From NCBI RefSeq assembly GCF_023923205.1, contig NZ_CP099490.1:124001-188000 (forward strand): a stretch of DNA of 64,000 bases, written 5' to 3'. Made by a program: the position numbers and the translations under genes. The first letter of the stretch is position 1; each line of letters starts with the position of its first letter. The stretch comes from Ornithinimicrobium cryptoxanthini. Lineage in GTDB: Bacteria > Actinomycetota > Actinomycetes > Actinomycetales > Dermatophilaceae. Below, in pieces: positions 9,285 through 16,943 of this stretch. The notes under the pieces are model-generated. The model searched no databases, was not told the origin of the DNA, and was given only the letters and a program-made list of their open reading frames with translations.

Positions 9285-9300
9285 CTTGACCCAGGTCAAG
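9285..9300. promoter_or_regulatory. Perfect palindrome upstream of metal operon (putative operator)
   Basis: CTTGACC-CA-GGTCAAG is a perfect inverted repeat about 70 bases upstream of the HMA gene start. Each arm contains TTGACC, which can act as a -35 box, an arrangement used by MerR-family metal regulators. A second imperfect element, AACTACAAACTACGG, lies at 9251-9265. No regulator gene sits next to it. Confidence 0.5.
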
Positions 9301-9389
9301 CGGCCCTGCTCGACTCAGGGGACTGTTTGTGCAGGTCAGCCTGCGGTCTGGCCTCCGGAGCGGAACCACCCACGGCCTACGCTGTGCCG

Positions 9390-10091
9390 GTGACCATCAG
9401 GGACCTGGCCGCCGTGACCCGACACCGTGCTGTCGTCGGGGGCATCGTCATCAGTCTGCTCGCGTGCGCAGTCAACATCACAGGGGCGCTCCTCGAGGTG
9501 GGGTGGATGCAGGAGGCACGCTGGTTCTCTGTCCCACCGCTGGTGGTGGCGCTGATCGCCGCTGGCGGTCTGCGCGACGTCCGCGGCCGGTGGTGGGCGG
9601 CCGGGCTCGCCCTGTCCTGGGTCGGTGACACCCAGGGTGGTCGCGGCTTCCTGATCCTGCTCGGAGCCTTCCTGCTCGCGCATGTCTGCTACGTGGTCGC
9701 CCTGTGGCCGACGCGGGGTCAGAGCCTGCTGGGTCGGCGCGCGGCGGTGCCCTACGCACTGCTCGGGTTGGCCGGTGTGGTCGTCCTCGCGCCCGCCGCG
9801 GGGCTCGCGCTCGCCGCCCCGGTGACGGCGTATGCCGCGCTCCTCACCCTGATGGCCGTGCTCGCTGCGGCAGCCGGTCGCGTGGGAGTGATCGGCGGGC
9901 TGCTCTTCCTGGTCTCCGACCTGGTGCTGGGTCTGGGGATCTTTGCCGTGGACCTGCCGGAGGCGTTGCAGACCCTGGTCGTGATCGGCACCTACGTGCC
10001 CGCGCAGGTACTCCTGCTCCTCGGCGTCCTCCTGCTGATCAGGGCTCGTGCCGGTCTCTCACCCACCTCTCATCGTCAGCGGCTTGGCTAG
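9390..10091 (+). CDS. YhhN-family membrane protein (lysoplasmalogenase-like)
   Basis: The -10 box TACGCT (9378-9383) is six bases before the GTG at 9390, fitting a leaderless start; the in-frame GTG at 9384 is the alternative. The 233-residue protein has about eight membrane helices. Family-typical segments are LSWVGD near the third helix, FLLAHVCYVVAL, and GGLLFLVSDLVLGLGIF followed by TYVPAQVLLLLG, matching the YhhN/TMEM86 pattern with conserved D residues. Characterised relatives hydrolyse the vinyl-ether bond of lysoplasmalogens. The operon status is single: the next gene has its own promoter overlapping this stop. Confidence 0.8.
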   Translation: MTIRDLAAVTRHRAVVGGIVISLLACAVNITGALLEVGWMQEARWFSVPPLVVALIAAGGLRDVRGRWWAAGLALSWVGDTQGGRGFLILLGAFLLAHVCYVVALWPTRGQSLLGRRAAVPYALLGLAGVVVLAPAAGLALAAPVTAYAALLTLMAVLAAAAGRVGVIGGLLFLVSDLVLGLGIFAVDLPEALQTLVVIGTYVPAQVLLLLGVLLLIRARAGLSPTSHRQRLG

Positions 10092-10121
10092 GCTGACCGC
10101 GACGGGATCGGAGGCAGTCAG

Positions 10122-11267
10122 GTGCGCAACCGCACATCGGCGCTGGTGAAGCGTCTCGGCAAGAGAGTCATAGGTGACTGGCGTCCCGGTCGGGCCGCCC
10201 CACCACCGGCACCGAGGAGCCGGGCGGACCGGGTCGCCGAGGCGCTGGACGTCGTCCGCCGGATCGAGGAGGTGGAGCCCACCCTGCCTGCGCCCACCGA
10301 CCTGGCGACGTTTCACACCATCGACCGCGTCGTGCGCCGCCCGCTGCTCGACCCCGCCCTGATGACCATGATGCCCAAGTCGCTGCGTGGGACCTGGGCT
10401 GAGGACAGGGGCTTTGAGCAGACGAGCGCCGCGATCGCCGCAGACGTCATCGTGCTGGCCAAGTTCGACCTCGGGGAGCAGGTCAAGCTGCGAGCTGGCT
10501 ACGGTCAGGCCCGCCGGTCCCTGGCAGTCCAACCGGTGGGACCCGACGGGATCTGCGGCGTCACCAACTCCGTGCGGGCGCACGAGGTCGTCTCGCGCTA
10601 CGCGCCAGAGCTGATGCCGACCATGCTGGGCCACGGAGAGCTGGACGACGGACTCCGCTATCTGGTTGAGGAGTGGGTCCACGGCGAGCCGCTGATGACC
10701 TCCGAGCGGTTGGCCGAGCACGCGACCTGGCTCCTCGAGGGGCTCGGCCGGGTCCATGAGGGCTATGGCGTGTCAGGCCGTCCGGTCACCGAGCTGTGGG
10801 GCGTGGGGTTCGGCGACCAGTGGCAGCGCGTGCGTGAGGCCGACCTCGTGCCTGACCATGTCGGCGCGGCGGTGGCCGAGCTCATCGCGGCAGACCGACG
10901 GGTGCGGATGTCCTGGGCCCACGGTGACCTGGTGGCCTCCAACGTCATGTCCACGCCCGATGGTCCCAAGGTCATCGACTGGGAGCACGCGGGCGAGCGA
11001 CCGGTCATGCACGACGCGGCGAAGCTGCACCTCTTCGCGGCCGACAAGCACCGGTTGCTGCCGCTCCTGCTGGCCGAGTGGGGCCACCAGCCGGCCCACG
11101 ACGGCTACACCGCGGCCGAGGAGCTGGCGCTGGTCCACGCGAAGTTCCTTGTGCGGGCACCGGTCCGGATGGCCGAGCTGGCCGGTCACCGGCGCAGCGG
11201 GGTCTATGCGAGCCAGGTCACCACCCAGGCCGGCCTGCTGGAGGACGTGCTCGAGAACGTCGGTTGA
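10122..11267 (+). CDS. Aminoglycoside phosphotransferase-like kinase family protein
   Basis: Start GTG at 10122 has GGAGG at 10110-10114, and a TAGGCT -10 box at 10089-10094 overlaps the previous stop codon. The 381-residue protein contains the catalytic loop SWAHGDLVASNV followed by KVIDWEHAG, the Brenner and DFG-equivalent motifs of the APH/choline kinase fold. The N-lobe is divergent and has no clear glycine loop. The family phosphorylates small molecules such as antibiotics, choline, maltose or sugars; nothing here fixes the substrate, so resistance should not be assumed. Confidence 0.75.
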   Translation: MRNRTSALVKRLGKRVIGDWRPGRAAPPPAPRSRADRVAEALDVVRRIEEVEPTLPAPTDLATFHTIDRVVRRPLLDPALMTMMPKSLRGTWAEDRGFEQTSAAIAADVIVLAKFDLGEQVKLRAGYGQARRSLAVQPVGPDGICGVTNSVRAHEVVSRYAPELMPTMLGHGELDDGLRYLVEEWVHGEPLMTSERLAEHATWLLEGLGRVHEGYGVSGRPVTELWGVGFGDQWQRVREADLVPDHVGAAVAELIAADRRVRMSWAHGDLVASNVMSTPDGPKVIDWEHAGERPVMHDAAKLHLFAADKHRLLPLLLAEWGHQPAHDGYTAAEELALVHAKFLVRAPVRMAELAGHRRSGVYASQVTTQAGLLEDVLENVG

Positions 11268-11383
11268 CCCAGAGGCGGCCCAGCGGTGGTCCAGAGGTGA
11301 CCGCACCGCGACAGACCTCCGCGCTTGCCCCGTCTCCGCGTGTCACCGGTTGCGGCCGGCGAGCAAACCGTCAGGGTGGAGGC

Positions 11384-11560
11384 ATGGACCGACAGAAGCT
11401 GGCCTATATCGCGCTCGTCATCACCATCATCTACGGGGGACTGTTTGCCGTCATCGGGGAGAGCCAACGCACGACCTACGCCGCTGTCGGCGCCATCGTC
11501 GTGGCCATCGCGTGGGTGAGCGTGGGGATGCTCGGCCGGGACGACAACGCCCGGGAGTGA
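11384..11560 (+). CDS. 58-residue two-helix membrane protein
   Basis: The ATG at 11384 follows GGTGGAGG. The peptide has two hydrophobic segments (about 6-24 and 33-51) joined by a short polar turn with ESQRTT, and ends in a charged tail DDNARE. It is short of any family I can name. It lies between the kinase gene and the convergent crotonase gene and is too strongly supported by its ribosome site and hydrophobicity pattern to ignore. Confidence 0.6.
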   Translation: MDRQKLAYIALVITIIYGGLFAVIGESQRTTYAAVGAIVVAIAWVSVGMLGRDDNARE

Positions 11561-11590
11561 GCAGCTGCCCCACGTCAGGCGCGCTGGTGC

Positions 11591-12385
11591 CTAGCGGTCC
11601 GACCAGGTGGGCTGGCGCTTCTCCAGGAAGGCGCAGATGCCTTCCTGGGCGTCGGTGGCAAGGGCGTTCATCGTCATGACCGTCTTGGCGTACTCATACG
11701 CCGAGTGCTGGTCGCGTGAGATCTGGGCATAGAACGCCTCCTTGCCGATCCCGGTGACCACCGAGCTTGCGGTGGCGATCTGTGCGGCCAGCTCCGCTGT
11801 GCGGGAGGCGAGCTGGTCTGCCGGGACCACCTCGTTGACCAGTCCCCAGTCGGCCGCCGTTGGCGCGTCGACCAGCTGCCCGGTGAGCAGCATCTGCATC
11901 GCGCGCTTCTGGCCGATGACGCGGCTGATCGCCACCATGGGCGTGGAGCAGAACAGGCCGATCTTGACGCCGGGGGTGCCGAAGCGGGCGCCCTCCTCGG
12001 CGACGACGAGGTCACACGTGGCGGCGAGCTGGCAGCCAGCGGCGGTCGCGATGCCCTGGACCTGCGCGATCACCGGTTGCGGGATGGACTGCACCAGCTC
12101 CATCAGCTCGCAGCACCGGTCGAAGATCTCGCGATACTCCTCGACGGTCCGGCCCGTCATCTCGGAGAGGTCGTGGCCGGCGCTGAAGACGGGACCGGCG
12201 GCGGCGAGGACCACGACCGAGACGTCCTTGCGGGAGCCGACGTCGCGCAGCACCTCGATGAGCTCGCCCATCAGCGCGAGGGAAAGGGCGTTGCGCTTCT
12301 CGGGACGGTTCAGGGTCACGGTCACGATGCGCGAGTCCGTGTCGACCTCGGTGAGCACGATGGGGGCGGTAGTGGTGGTGGTCAT
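11591..12385 (-). CDS. Enoyl-CoA hydratase/isomerase (crotonase) family protein lacking both catalytic Glu
   Basis: The ATG at 12385 has GAGAGGA nine bases upstream, and a TAGGCT box lies further up at 12420-12425. The 264-residue protein has the crotonase oxyanion segments AGPVFSAGHDLSEM and GIATAAGCQLAATCDL. In classical hydratases the second segment ends in GGCE and the next strand reads FGQPE; here these positions are GCQ and FGTPG, so both catalytic glutamates are absent. This pattern (GHDL, CQLAATCDL, IGLFCSTP) matches the ECHDC3-type branch, whose reaction is unclear. It is divergent from padR. Confidence 0.8.
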   Translation of the reverse strand: MTTTTTAPIVLTEVDTDSRIVTVTLNRPEKRNALSLALMGELIEVLRDVGSRKDVSVVVLAAAGPVFSAGHDLSEMTGRTVEEYREIFDRCCELMELVQSIPQPVIAQVQGIATAAGCQLAATCDLVVAEEGARFGTPGVKIGLFCSTPMVAISRVIGQKRAMQMLLTGQLVDAPTAADWGLVNEVVPADQLASRTAELAAQIATASSVVTGIGKEAFYAQISRDQHSAYEYAKTVMTMNALATDAQEGICAFLEKRQPTWSDR

Positions 12386-12441
12386 CGACGTGGTCCTCTC
12401 GGGGTGGGTCCGTCCTGCCAGCCTACGCACGCTGCACTCTC

Positions 12442-12471
12442 TTGACAGGGCCGTTCCCAAACGACTACCTT
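12442..12471 (+). promoter_or_regulatory. Promoter of the padR-HAAS operon
   Basis: A consensus -35 TTGACA (12442-12447) is separated by 18 bases from TACCTT (12466-12471), which stands 7 bases before the padR ATG. This predicts a leaderless message. It is the clearest -35/-10 pair in the window. Confidence 0.7.
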
Positions 12472-12478
12472 GTGTCGC

Positions 12479-12826
12479 ATGGTACCCGGCGACAGCGCGA
12501 TCCTCTCCAACCTCAGGCGGGGTGCGCTGGAGTTCTGCGTGTTGGCCATGTTGCGCGACGGCCCCACCTACGGGTTCGACATCGCCCGCCACCTGACCCG
12601 GGACGGCATTCTGATGGCCAGCGAGGGCACGCTCTATCCGCTCCTGTCCCGGCTGCGCAAGGCGGGCCTGGTGGACACCACCTGGCAGGAGTCCACCAGC
12701 GGCCCACCGCGGCGCTACTACCAGCTCACCGAGTCCGGGGCAGGCGCCCTCGACTCGTTCATCGACACCTGGCCGCCGTTCCGCGACGCCGTGGACGCTG
12801 CACTGACTGAGGGAGAACACCCGTGA
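12479..12826 (+). CDS. PadR-family transcriptional regulator
   Basis: The ATG at 12479 lies 7 bases after a TACCTT box, so translation is probably leaderless; a TTG at 12470 would fall at the -10 and is unlikely. The 115-residue protein is a PadR winged helix: ILSNLRRGALEFCVLAMLRDGPTYG, then the recognition region EGTLYPLLSRLRKAGLV and the wing PPRRYYQLTESG. It overlaps the next gene by four bases (GTGA). PadR regulators of this size usually control their own operon, often a membrane protein with a HAAS domain as found here. Confidence 0.92.
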   Translation: MVPGDSAILSNLRRGALEFCVLAMLRDGPTYGFDIARHLTRDGILMASEGTLYPLLSRLRKAGLVDTTWQESTSGPPRRYYQLTESGAGALDSFIDTWPPFRDAVDAALTEGEHP

Positions 12827-13464
12827 ACAGCACCCAGCACCGCCTCGTGTCCACCTATCTCGACGACCTGACCAGGGCGCTAGCCGATCTGGCTCCGCCG
12901 GACCGCGCCGAGGTCCTGGCCGGTGTCCGCGAGCACATCGAGGCCGGCCTGGCCGCGCGAGGCGGCGCGAGCGACGCAGATGTCAGCGCCGTTCTCTCCG
13001 AGGTGGGCACGCCCGAGGAGGTCGCCCGAGAGGCCTACTCCACCGGGCAGTATGCCGAGCGCCCGGCTCCGCTACCTGCTGGCCCGCAGACTCAACCCCG
13101 GTTGTCCGACCGCTCCTGGGTGCCGGGGCTGGTCGCCATCCTGCAGGTGCTGGGTGTGCTACTCGTCGTGACCACGGTGGTCGTCAGCGCCGCCGTCATC
13201 ACGGGCGTCCAGATCCTGCTGTGGATCGTAGTCGCCCTGCTCGTCGGGACCTCGAGGCTCTGGACCGCCCAAGGCACCTTGCTGCACATTCTCCTGCTTC
13301 CCATCGTGATCGTGCTGATGTGGGTCGGTGTGCTGGTCGGGCAGCACATGGTCGCGGCGATCATGGTGCCCAGTGCCATCGTGATCGGCAGTGTCTGGCT
13401 CATCATCAGGCTGACCGTGGCGGCGCAACGACGTGCGGCGACGGGACAACCGCTCAGTCGGTGA
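12823..13464 (+). CDS. HAAS-domain membrane protein, PadR partner
   Basis: Start GTG at 12823 overlaps the padR stop, with GGGAG upstream. Residues 1-75 form the helical HAAS (HTH-associated, DUF1700-like) domain, with VSTYLDDLTRALADL and EVGTPEEVAREAY. Residues about 100-205 hold four hydrophobic segments. Such proteins are co-encoded with PadR regulators and are thought to sense or signal at the membrane; the ligand is unknown. Its 3' end overlaps the convergent YchJ-like gene by 11 bases. Confidence 0.85.
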   Translation: MNSTQHRLVSTYLDDLTRALADLAPPDRAEVLAGVREHIEAGLAARGGASDADVSAVLSEVGTPEEVAREAYSTGQYAERPAPLPAGPQTQPRLSDRSWVPGLVAILQVLGVLLVVTTVVVSAAVITGVQILLWIVVALLVGTSRLWTAQGTLLHILLLPIVIVLMWVGVLVGQHMVAAIMVPSAIVIGSVWLIIRLTVAAQRRAATGQPLSR

Positions 13465-13864
13465 TCTCGTGCCCGTCGAGATAGACCCACCTGGCGCCTC
13501 GTCGAGTGAAACGACTGCGCTCGCGCATCGTCCCGCGCTGCTTGCCGAGCTGATAGCTGGCCCGGAACTCGACCTCGCCCGTGTCATCGTCGGGGCCGCC
13601 CGCGCTGGTCCCTAACACCTCGAGGCCCTGCCAGACGAGATGGGCGTCAGCGGTCACGTCAGCGGGCCGGGTGCGTGGGTGCCAGGTGCGGAAGACATGA
13701 TCAAACTCGCCGCGCGCATAGGCGGCGTAGCGCGACCGCATCAACTCCTCCGCTGTCTCGGCCAACCTCTCCTGCCGGTGCAGTGGGCCGCAGCACGCGG
13801 CATACGCCTCGCCGGTGCCGCAGGGACACGGCCCGCCCTCGGTCTGACCCAGCACTGCACCCAT
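13454..13864 (-). CDS. YchJ-type SEC-C motif protein
   Basis: The 136-residue protein begins near residue 11 with the zinc-binding SEC-C motif PCPCGTGEAYAACCG, which in SecA and YchJ binds one metal through three Cys and a Cys/His. The remainder (MRSRYAAYARGEFDHVFRTWHP, WQGLEVL, FRASY) matches the UPF0225/YchJ NTF2-like domain. Length is typical for the family. Function is unknown. No further C-terminal SEC-C motif is present. Confidence 0.88.
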   Translation of the reverse strand: MGAVLGQTEGGPCPCGTGEAYAACCGPLHRQERLAETAEELMRSRYAAYARGEFDHVFRTWHPRTRPADVTADAHLVWQGLEVLGTSAGGPDDDTGEVEFRASYQLGKQRGTMRERSRFTRRGARWVYLDGHEITD

Positions 13865-13897
13865 GGAGGAAACCGTAGCCGCTTGGCGAGCCAGTGG

Positions 13898-14320
13898 TCA
13901 GTCCGGCACGACGACCGTGACACCAAAGCGTGCGAGGTCCCGGTCAAAGGTGGCCACCGACGCGCCGTGCTCGATGGCTAGGGCGGCGATATGCGCGTCG
14001 GTCGTCAGATTGCCCGCCGTGCCGGCCTCGCGCAACAACCCGGAGAGCACCGACAGGTGGCGGGTCGTGGGCTGCGGCAGAGTCACGGCTGGGTGGGCGT
14101 GCCAGGCGTCCAGCACGGTCATCGCCTCATCGACGGTGAGCGGCTCAGGGAAGATGCGCGCGTTGGTGGTGATCCGGATGAAGCCGAGCGCCGCGACCCA
14201 CGGCAGCCCGAGCACCTGTGGCTCCGCCAGCATCCGGTCGAGCCATCGAGCCGTGCGCTCGTGCTGCGACGCCCCCTTGTGCACTGAATAGATGAGGACG
14301 TTGGTGTCGAGGATGATCAC
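13898..14320 (-). CDS. vapC: PIN-domain ribonuclease toxin VapC
   Basis: This 140-residue protein opens with MIILDTNVLIYSV, the first acidic strand of the PIN fold (D5), and later has NLTTDAHIAALAIEHGASVATFDRDLARF, supplying two more acidic residues of the Mg-dependent RNase centre. It begins two bases after the antitoxin stop, the standard VapBC order with antitoxin first. Expected activity is cleavage of tRNA or rRNA when free of VapB. The fourth, usually glutamate, position around residue 40 is not obvious (VAALGF), a point to check. Confidence 0.88.
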   Translation of the reverse strand: MIILDTNVLIYSVHKGASQHERTARWLDRMLAEPQVLGLPWVAALGFIRITTNARIFPEPLTVDEAMTVLDAWHAHPAVTLPQPTTRHLSVLSGLLREAGTAGNLTTDAHIAALAIEHGASVATFDRDLARFGVTVVVPD

Positions 14321-14322
14321 GG

Positions 14323-14580
14323 TCAGCGGCCCTGCGCCATCTTGCGGAGAAGCTCTCCGTCCTCCAGGGCTGCGGCGAGCTGGTTGGCTTTGGTCAGGTC
14401 CACGGCTGCCACGCCGAGGTCGCGTCCGAAGTCGGTCAGGCTGGGCGGTGCACCTTGGCTTCCGCCGAGCTGTCGACGCAGGGCCTCGTTGACGACCTGC
14501 TTGAACCGGAGGTTGCGGGCAGCCATCTCACGCTCGATCAAAAGCGTGACGTCGGGGTCCAGCGTGATGGTCGTGCGCAT
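14323..14580 (-). CDS. vapB: VapB-type ribbon-helix-helix antitoxin
   Basis: The 85-residue protein starts MRTTITLDPDVTLLIEREMAARNLRFKQVVNEALR, a ribbon-helix-helix DNA-binding domain. The C-terminal half (LTDFGRDLGVAAVDLTKANQLAAALEDGELL) is the likely toxin-wrapping tail. A TATGAT -10 box lies six bases upstream of the ATG, so the operon is probably leaderless, and an inverted repeat overlaps it, as expected for self-repression by the VapBC complex. Confidence 0.9.
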   Translation of the reverse strand: MRTTITLDPDVTLLIEREMAARNLRFKQVVNEALRRQLGGSQGAPPSLTDFGRDLGVAAVDLTKANQLAAALEDGELLRKMAQGR

Positions 14581-14585
14581 GTATA

Positions 14586-14618
14586 CATCATAACATCGGG
14601 AGATGTGATGCTATGATG
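14586..14618 (-). promoter_or_regulatory. vapBC promoter and putative self-operator
   Basis: On the minus strand TATGAT (14587-14592) ends six bases before the vapB ATG. Overlapping it, CATCATA (14586-14592) pairs with TATGATG (14612-14618), and inside ACATC (14593-14597) pairs with GATGT (14602-14606). The nested arms fit a ribbon-helix-helix operator that would block the -10 box. Confidence 0.65.
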
Positions 14619-14626
14619 CACGGCTG

Positions 14627-15208
14627 TCACGCACGGTAGGTTCCAGGCCGCGGTTGCCCCCATGCCCCGCTGACGTGGCCTTTCTCCCACGGGAACCGGC
14701 CGTCGGGGTCGGCCCACGTGAGCTGGTAGGCCGGCACTGAGTCGACCAGCGATCGGTCGTAGTAGTCGTTGGCCCGGAAGATCACCATCCCCGGGTTGGG
14801 GATCTCCTCCACCAGGATGCGCAGCCCGATCCGAGGGACCAATTGACCCGGCATCAGGTCCTGATGATGCCCGGTGACCTGTTGCGCGACCATGTTGAGG
14901 AGGTGGGTCGAGAGGTCCCTGGCCAGGCCCAGGACCAAGAGCTCAGGATGGCCGATGCCGTGCAGACCGGTCGTGTAGCAGAACGGCTGCTCGAGCCGAG
15001 GTGGCAGGCGTTCCGGTCCGCCGAGCACATCAGCCACGTGGTCGCCCCCGCCCGGGGACTCCTCACCGAGTTCGCGGCACTGGAGGCACTCGCCCTCCTC
15101 GAGATCGGGCGCGACATAGGTCAGGTGCACGCCATAGCTGCGGATGTTGTCGGTGATCAGGGCTCGCTCCCGGTCCTCGAAGGCCTGCAGCGCTGCTGAG
15201 TAGTCCAT
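14627..15208 (-). CDS. DUF4262 family protein
   Basis: The ATG at 15208 has GGAGGA upstream, which fixes it against the very long open frame continuing towards 16822. The 193-residue protein has ITDNIRSYGVHLTYV, then PFCYTTGLHGIGHPELLVLGL and ends with VPAYQLTWADPDGRFPWE, all characteristic of DUF4262. The function is unknown. The central HGIGHPEL stretch is the best-conserved part of the family. It is upstream of vapBC on the same strand but vapB has its own promoter. Confidence 0.82.
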   Translation of the reverse strand: MDYSAALQAFEDRERALITDNIRSYGVHLTYVAPDLEEGECLQCRELGEESPGGGDHVADVLGGPERLPPRLEQPFCYTTGLHGIGHPELLVLGLARDLSTHLLNMVAQQVTGHHQDLMPGQLVPRIGLRILVEEIPNPGMVIFRANDYYDRSLVDSVPAYQLTWADPDGRFPWEKGHVSGAWGQPRPGTYRA

Positions 15209-15316
15209 CGTTCCTCCCCCTCGCGCACCCGGTGTGCGCCTGTCCCGACACGCTATGGGTGCACACCGACACGCTGTCGCGCTTATCCACAGCCCCCACG
15301 ATCTAGTCTTGCGGCC

Positions 15317-16813
15317 ATGAGACTTGGTGACCTCGTGGCCGCACTCGACCTCACTCTCGACACGGGTGAGAGCGTCGAGGTCACCGGCGTCACCCACCAG
15401 GCCGACTGGGCACGACCCGGTGATGCGTTCGTCGCCATCCGCGGAGCACGGGTCGACGGCCACTCCTTCATCGGGCAGGCGGTGGAGCGAGGTGCGGTCG
15501 CGGTCCTGGGCGAGGGTCTGCCTGAGGGCATGGACTGCCCGGTGCCGTATGTCGTGGTGCCAGCCGCGCGGGCCGCGCTGGCTGATGCGGCGGCCGAGCT
15601 GGCCGGCCACCCCAGCAGGACGTTTCCGGTCCTGGGCATCACCGGCACGGACGGCAAGACCACCACGTCCTGCCTGGCCCGGCACCTGCTGCGGCACGCG
15701 GGCCGGCGGACGGGCCTGCTCTCGACCGTCGGTTATGAGCTGCCCGACGGCGTGCTGCGCCAGCCGCCGACCCACTTCACCACCCCCGAGGCGCCGCAGG
15801 TCCAGCAGATCCTCGCCGAGCAGGTCGCGGCCGGCGCCGAGGCAGTGGTTGTGGAGTCGTCCAGCCATGCCCTGGCGCTGGACCGCGTGCGGGCAGTCGA
15901 CTTCGACGTCGCGGTGTGGACCAACCTGACCGGCGAGCACCTCGACTTCCACGGCTCGATGGAGGGCTACTTCGCCGACAAGGCCAAGCTGGTCCAGCGC
16001 GCGCCTTTTGCCGTGCTCAACGCGGATGACCCGTGGACTGAGCAGCTGGTGTCGATGGCCACCAGCCACACGACATACTCCGCGGACGGGGCGGACGCCG
16101 ACTGGACGGCGAGCGACGTCGTGGAGGGGCCTGACGACCTGCGCTTCACCGTCGACACACCAGACGGTGCCGCCGAGGCGGTCCTGCCGATGATCGGCCG
16201 GTTCAACGTCGCCAACGCGCTCGCCGCCATGGCGGGCGTGCACGCGCTCGGGGTGGACGTGCCGACGTTGATCGCCGGGCTGGCGACGTTTGCCGGCGTG
16301 CCGGGACGGATGGAGATGGTGGAGCGTGCGGAGGGGGAGCCGCGGGTCATCGTCGACTTCGCGCACACCGCCCCGAGCCTGGACAAGGCGCTCGCCACGG
16401 TGCGCGTCACGACAGCGGGACGGCTCTGGGTCGTGCTCGGCTCGGCCGGCGGCCCGCGCGACCCCTCCAAGCGTGCGCCGCTGGGTGAGGTCGCGACGGC
16501 GATGGCTGACGTGGCGGTCTTCACCGAGGAGGACCACCGCGACACCCCGCTGCAGGAGATCCTCGACGAGATGGAGCGGGGGGCGCGCGAGGCAGGACGG
16601 GACAACTACGTCTCGATCGGCGACCGGCGCGAGGCGATCGCCTATGCCGTGGGTGGCGCCGACCCGGCCGACACGATCGTGCTCGCGGGCAAAGGCCCCG
16701 AGGAGACGCTGGAGCGTGACACCGAGACGATCCCGTGGGACGAGCTGAGCGAGGCTCGGCGTGCGCTGCAGGTGCGGCGCGAGGCGCTCGCGGCTGACTC
16801 CGCGGACTCCTGA
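15317..16813 (+). CDS. Mur ligase family protein, MurE-like paralogue
   Basis: TAGTCT (15304-15309) stands seven bases before the ATG, a leaderless arrangement. The 498-residue protein has the three-domain Mur ligase layout: N-terminal UDP-binding domain, ATP loop GITGTDGKTTT (107-117), the YFADKAKLV lysine region and a C-terminal ligase domain with LGSAGGPRDPSKR. It differs from MurE at key sites: the uridine-binding DSR is HQA and the amino-acid-selecting DNPR motif reads DHRD. It is alone, not in a dcw cluster. It may join an amino acid to a muropeptide-like substrate other than the MurE one; this is inference. Confidence 0.8.
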   Translation: MRLGDLVAALDLTLDTGESVEVTGVTHQADWARPGDAFVAIRGARVDGHSFIGQAVERGAVAVLGEGLPEGMDCPVPYVVVPAARAALADAAAELAGHPSRTFPVLGITGTDGKTTTSCLARHLLRHAGRRTGLLSTVGYELPDGVLRQPPTHFTTPEAPQVQQILAEQVAAGAEAVVVESSSHALALDRVRAVDFDVAVWTNLTGEHLDFHGSMEGYFADKAKLVQRAPFAVLNADDPWTEQLVSMATSHTTYSADGADADWTASDVVEGPDDLRFTVDTPDGAAEAVLPMIGRFNVANALAAMAGVHALGVDVPTLIAGLATFAGVPGRMEMVERAEGEPRVIVDFAHTAPSLDKALATVRVTTAGRLWVVLGSAGGPRDPSKRAPLGEVATAMADVAVFTEEDHRDTPLQEILDEMERGAREAGRDNYVSIGDRREAIAYAVGGADPADTIVLAGKGPEETLERDTETIPWDELSEARRALQVRREALAADSADS

Positions 16814-16851
16814 GCGATCCACAGTCTCGTCAGCGCGTCACCCCACAGTGC

Positions 16852-16919
16852 GTCATGCGAATCGGGTCTTGCAGTCTCGGGGTTATCACCCGACTTCTGC
16901 AAGACCGAGACCGCATGAC
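16852..16919. repeat. Three-tier inverted repeat (about 68 bases)
   Basis: GTCATGC (16852-16858) pairs with GCATGAC (16913-16919), GGTCTTGCAG (16865-16874) with CTGCAAGACC (16897-16906), and TCGGG (16877-16881) with CCCGA (16889-16893). All arms are perfect. It follows the Mur ligase stop by about 40 bases. It has no T tract, so it may be a terminator, an RNA-stabilising element or a dispersed palindromic repeat. Confidence 0.6.
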
Positions 16920-16943
16920 ACTCGCGGCGCCCAAGGGGTGCGC

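Noticed and set aside
14627-16822. 731-codon minus-strand frame covering DUF4262
   Set aside because: The 3' 193 codons are DUF4262 with their own ribosome site at 15208; the rest is antisense to the Mur ligase.
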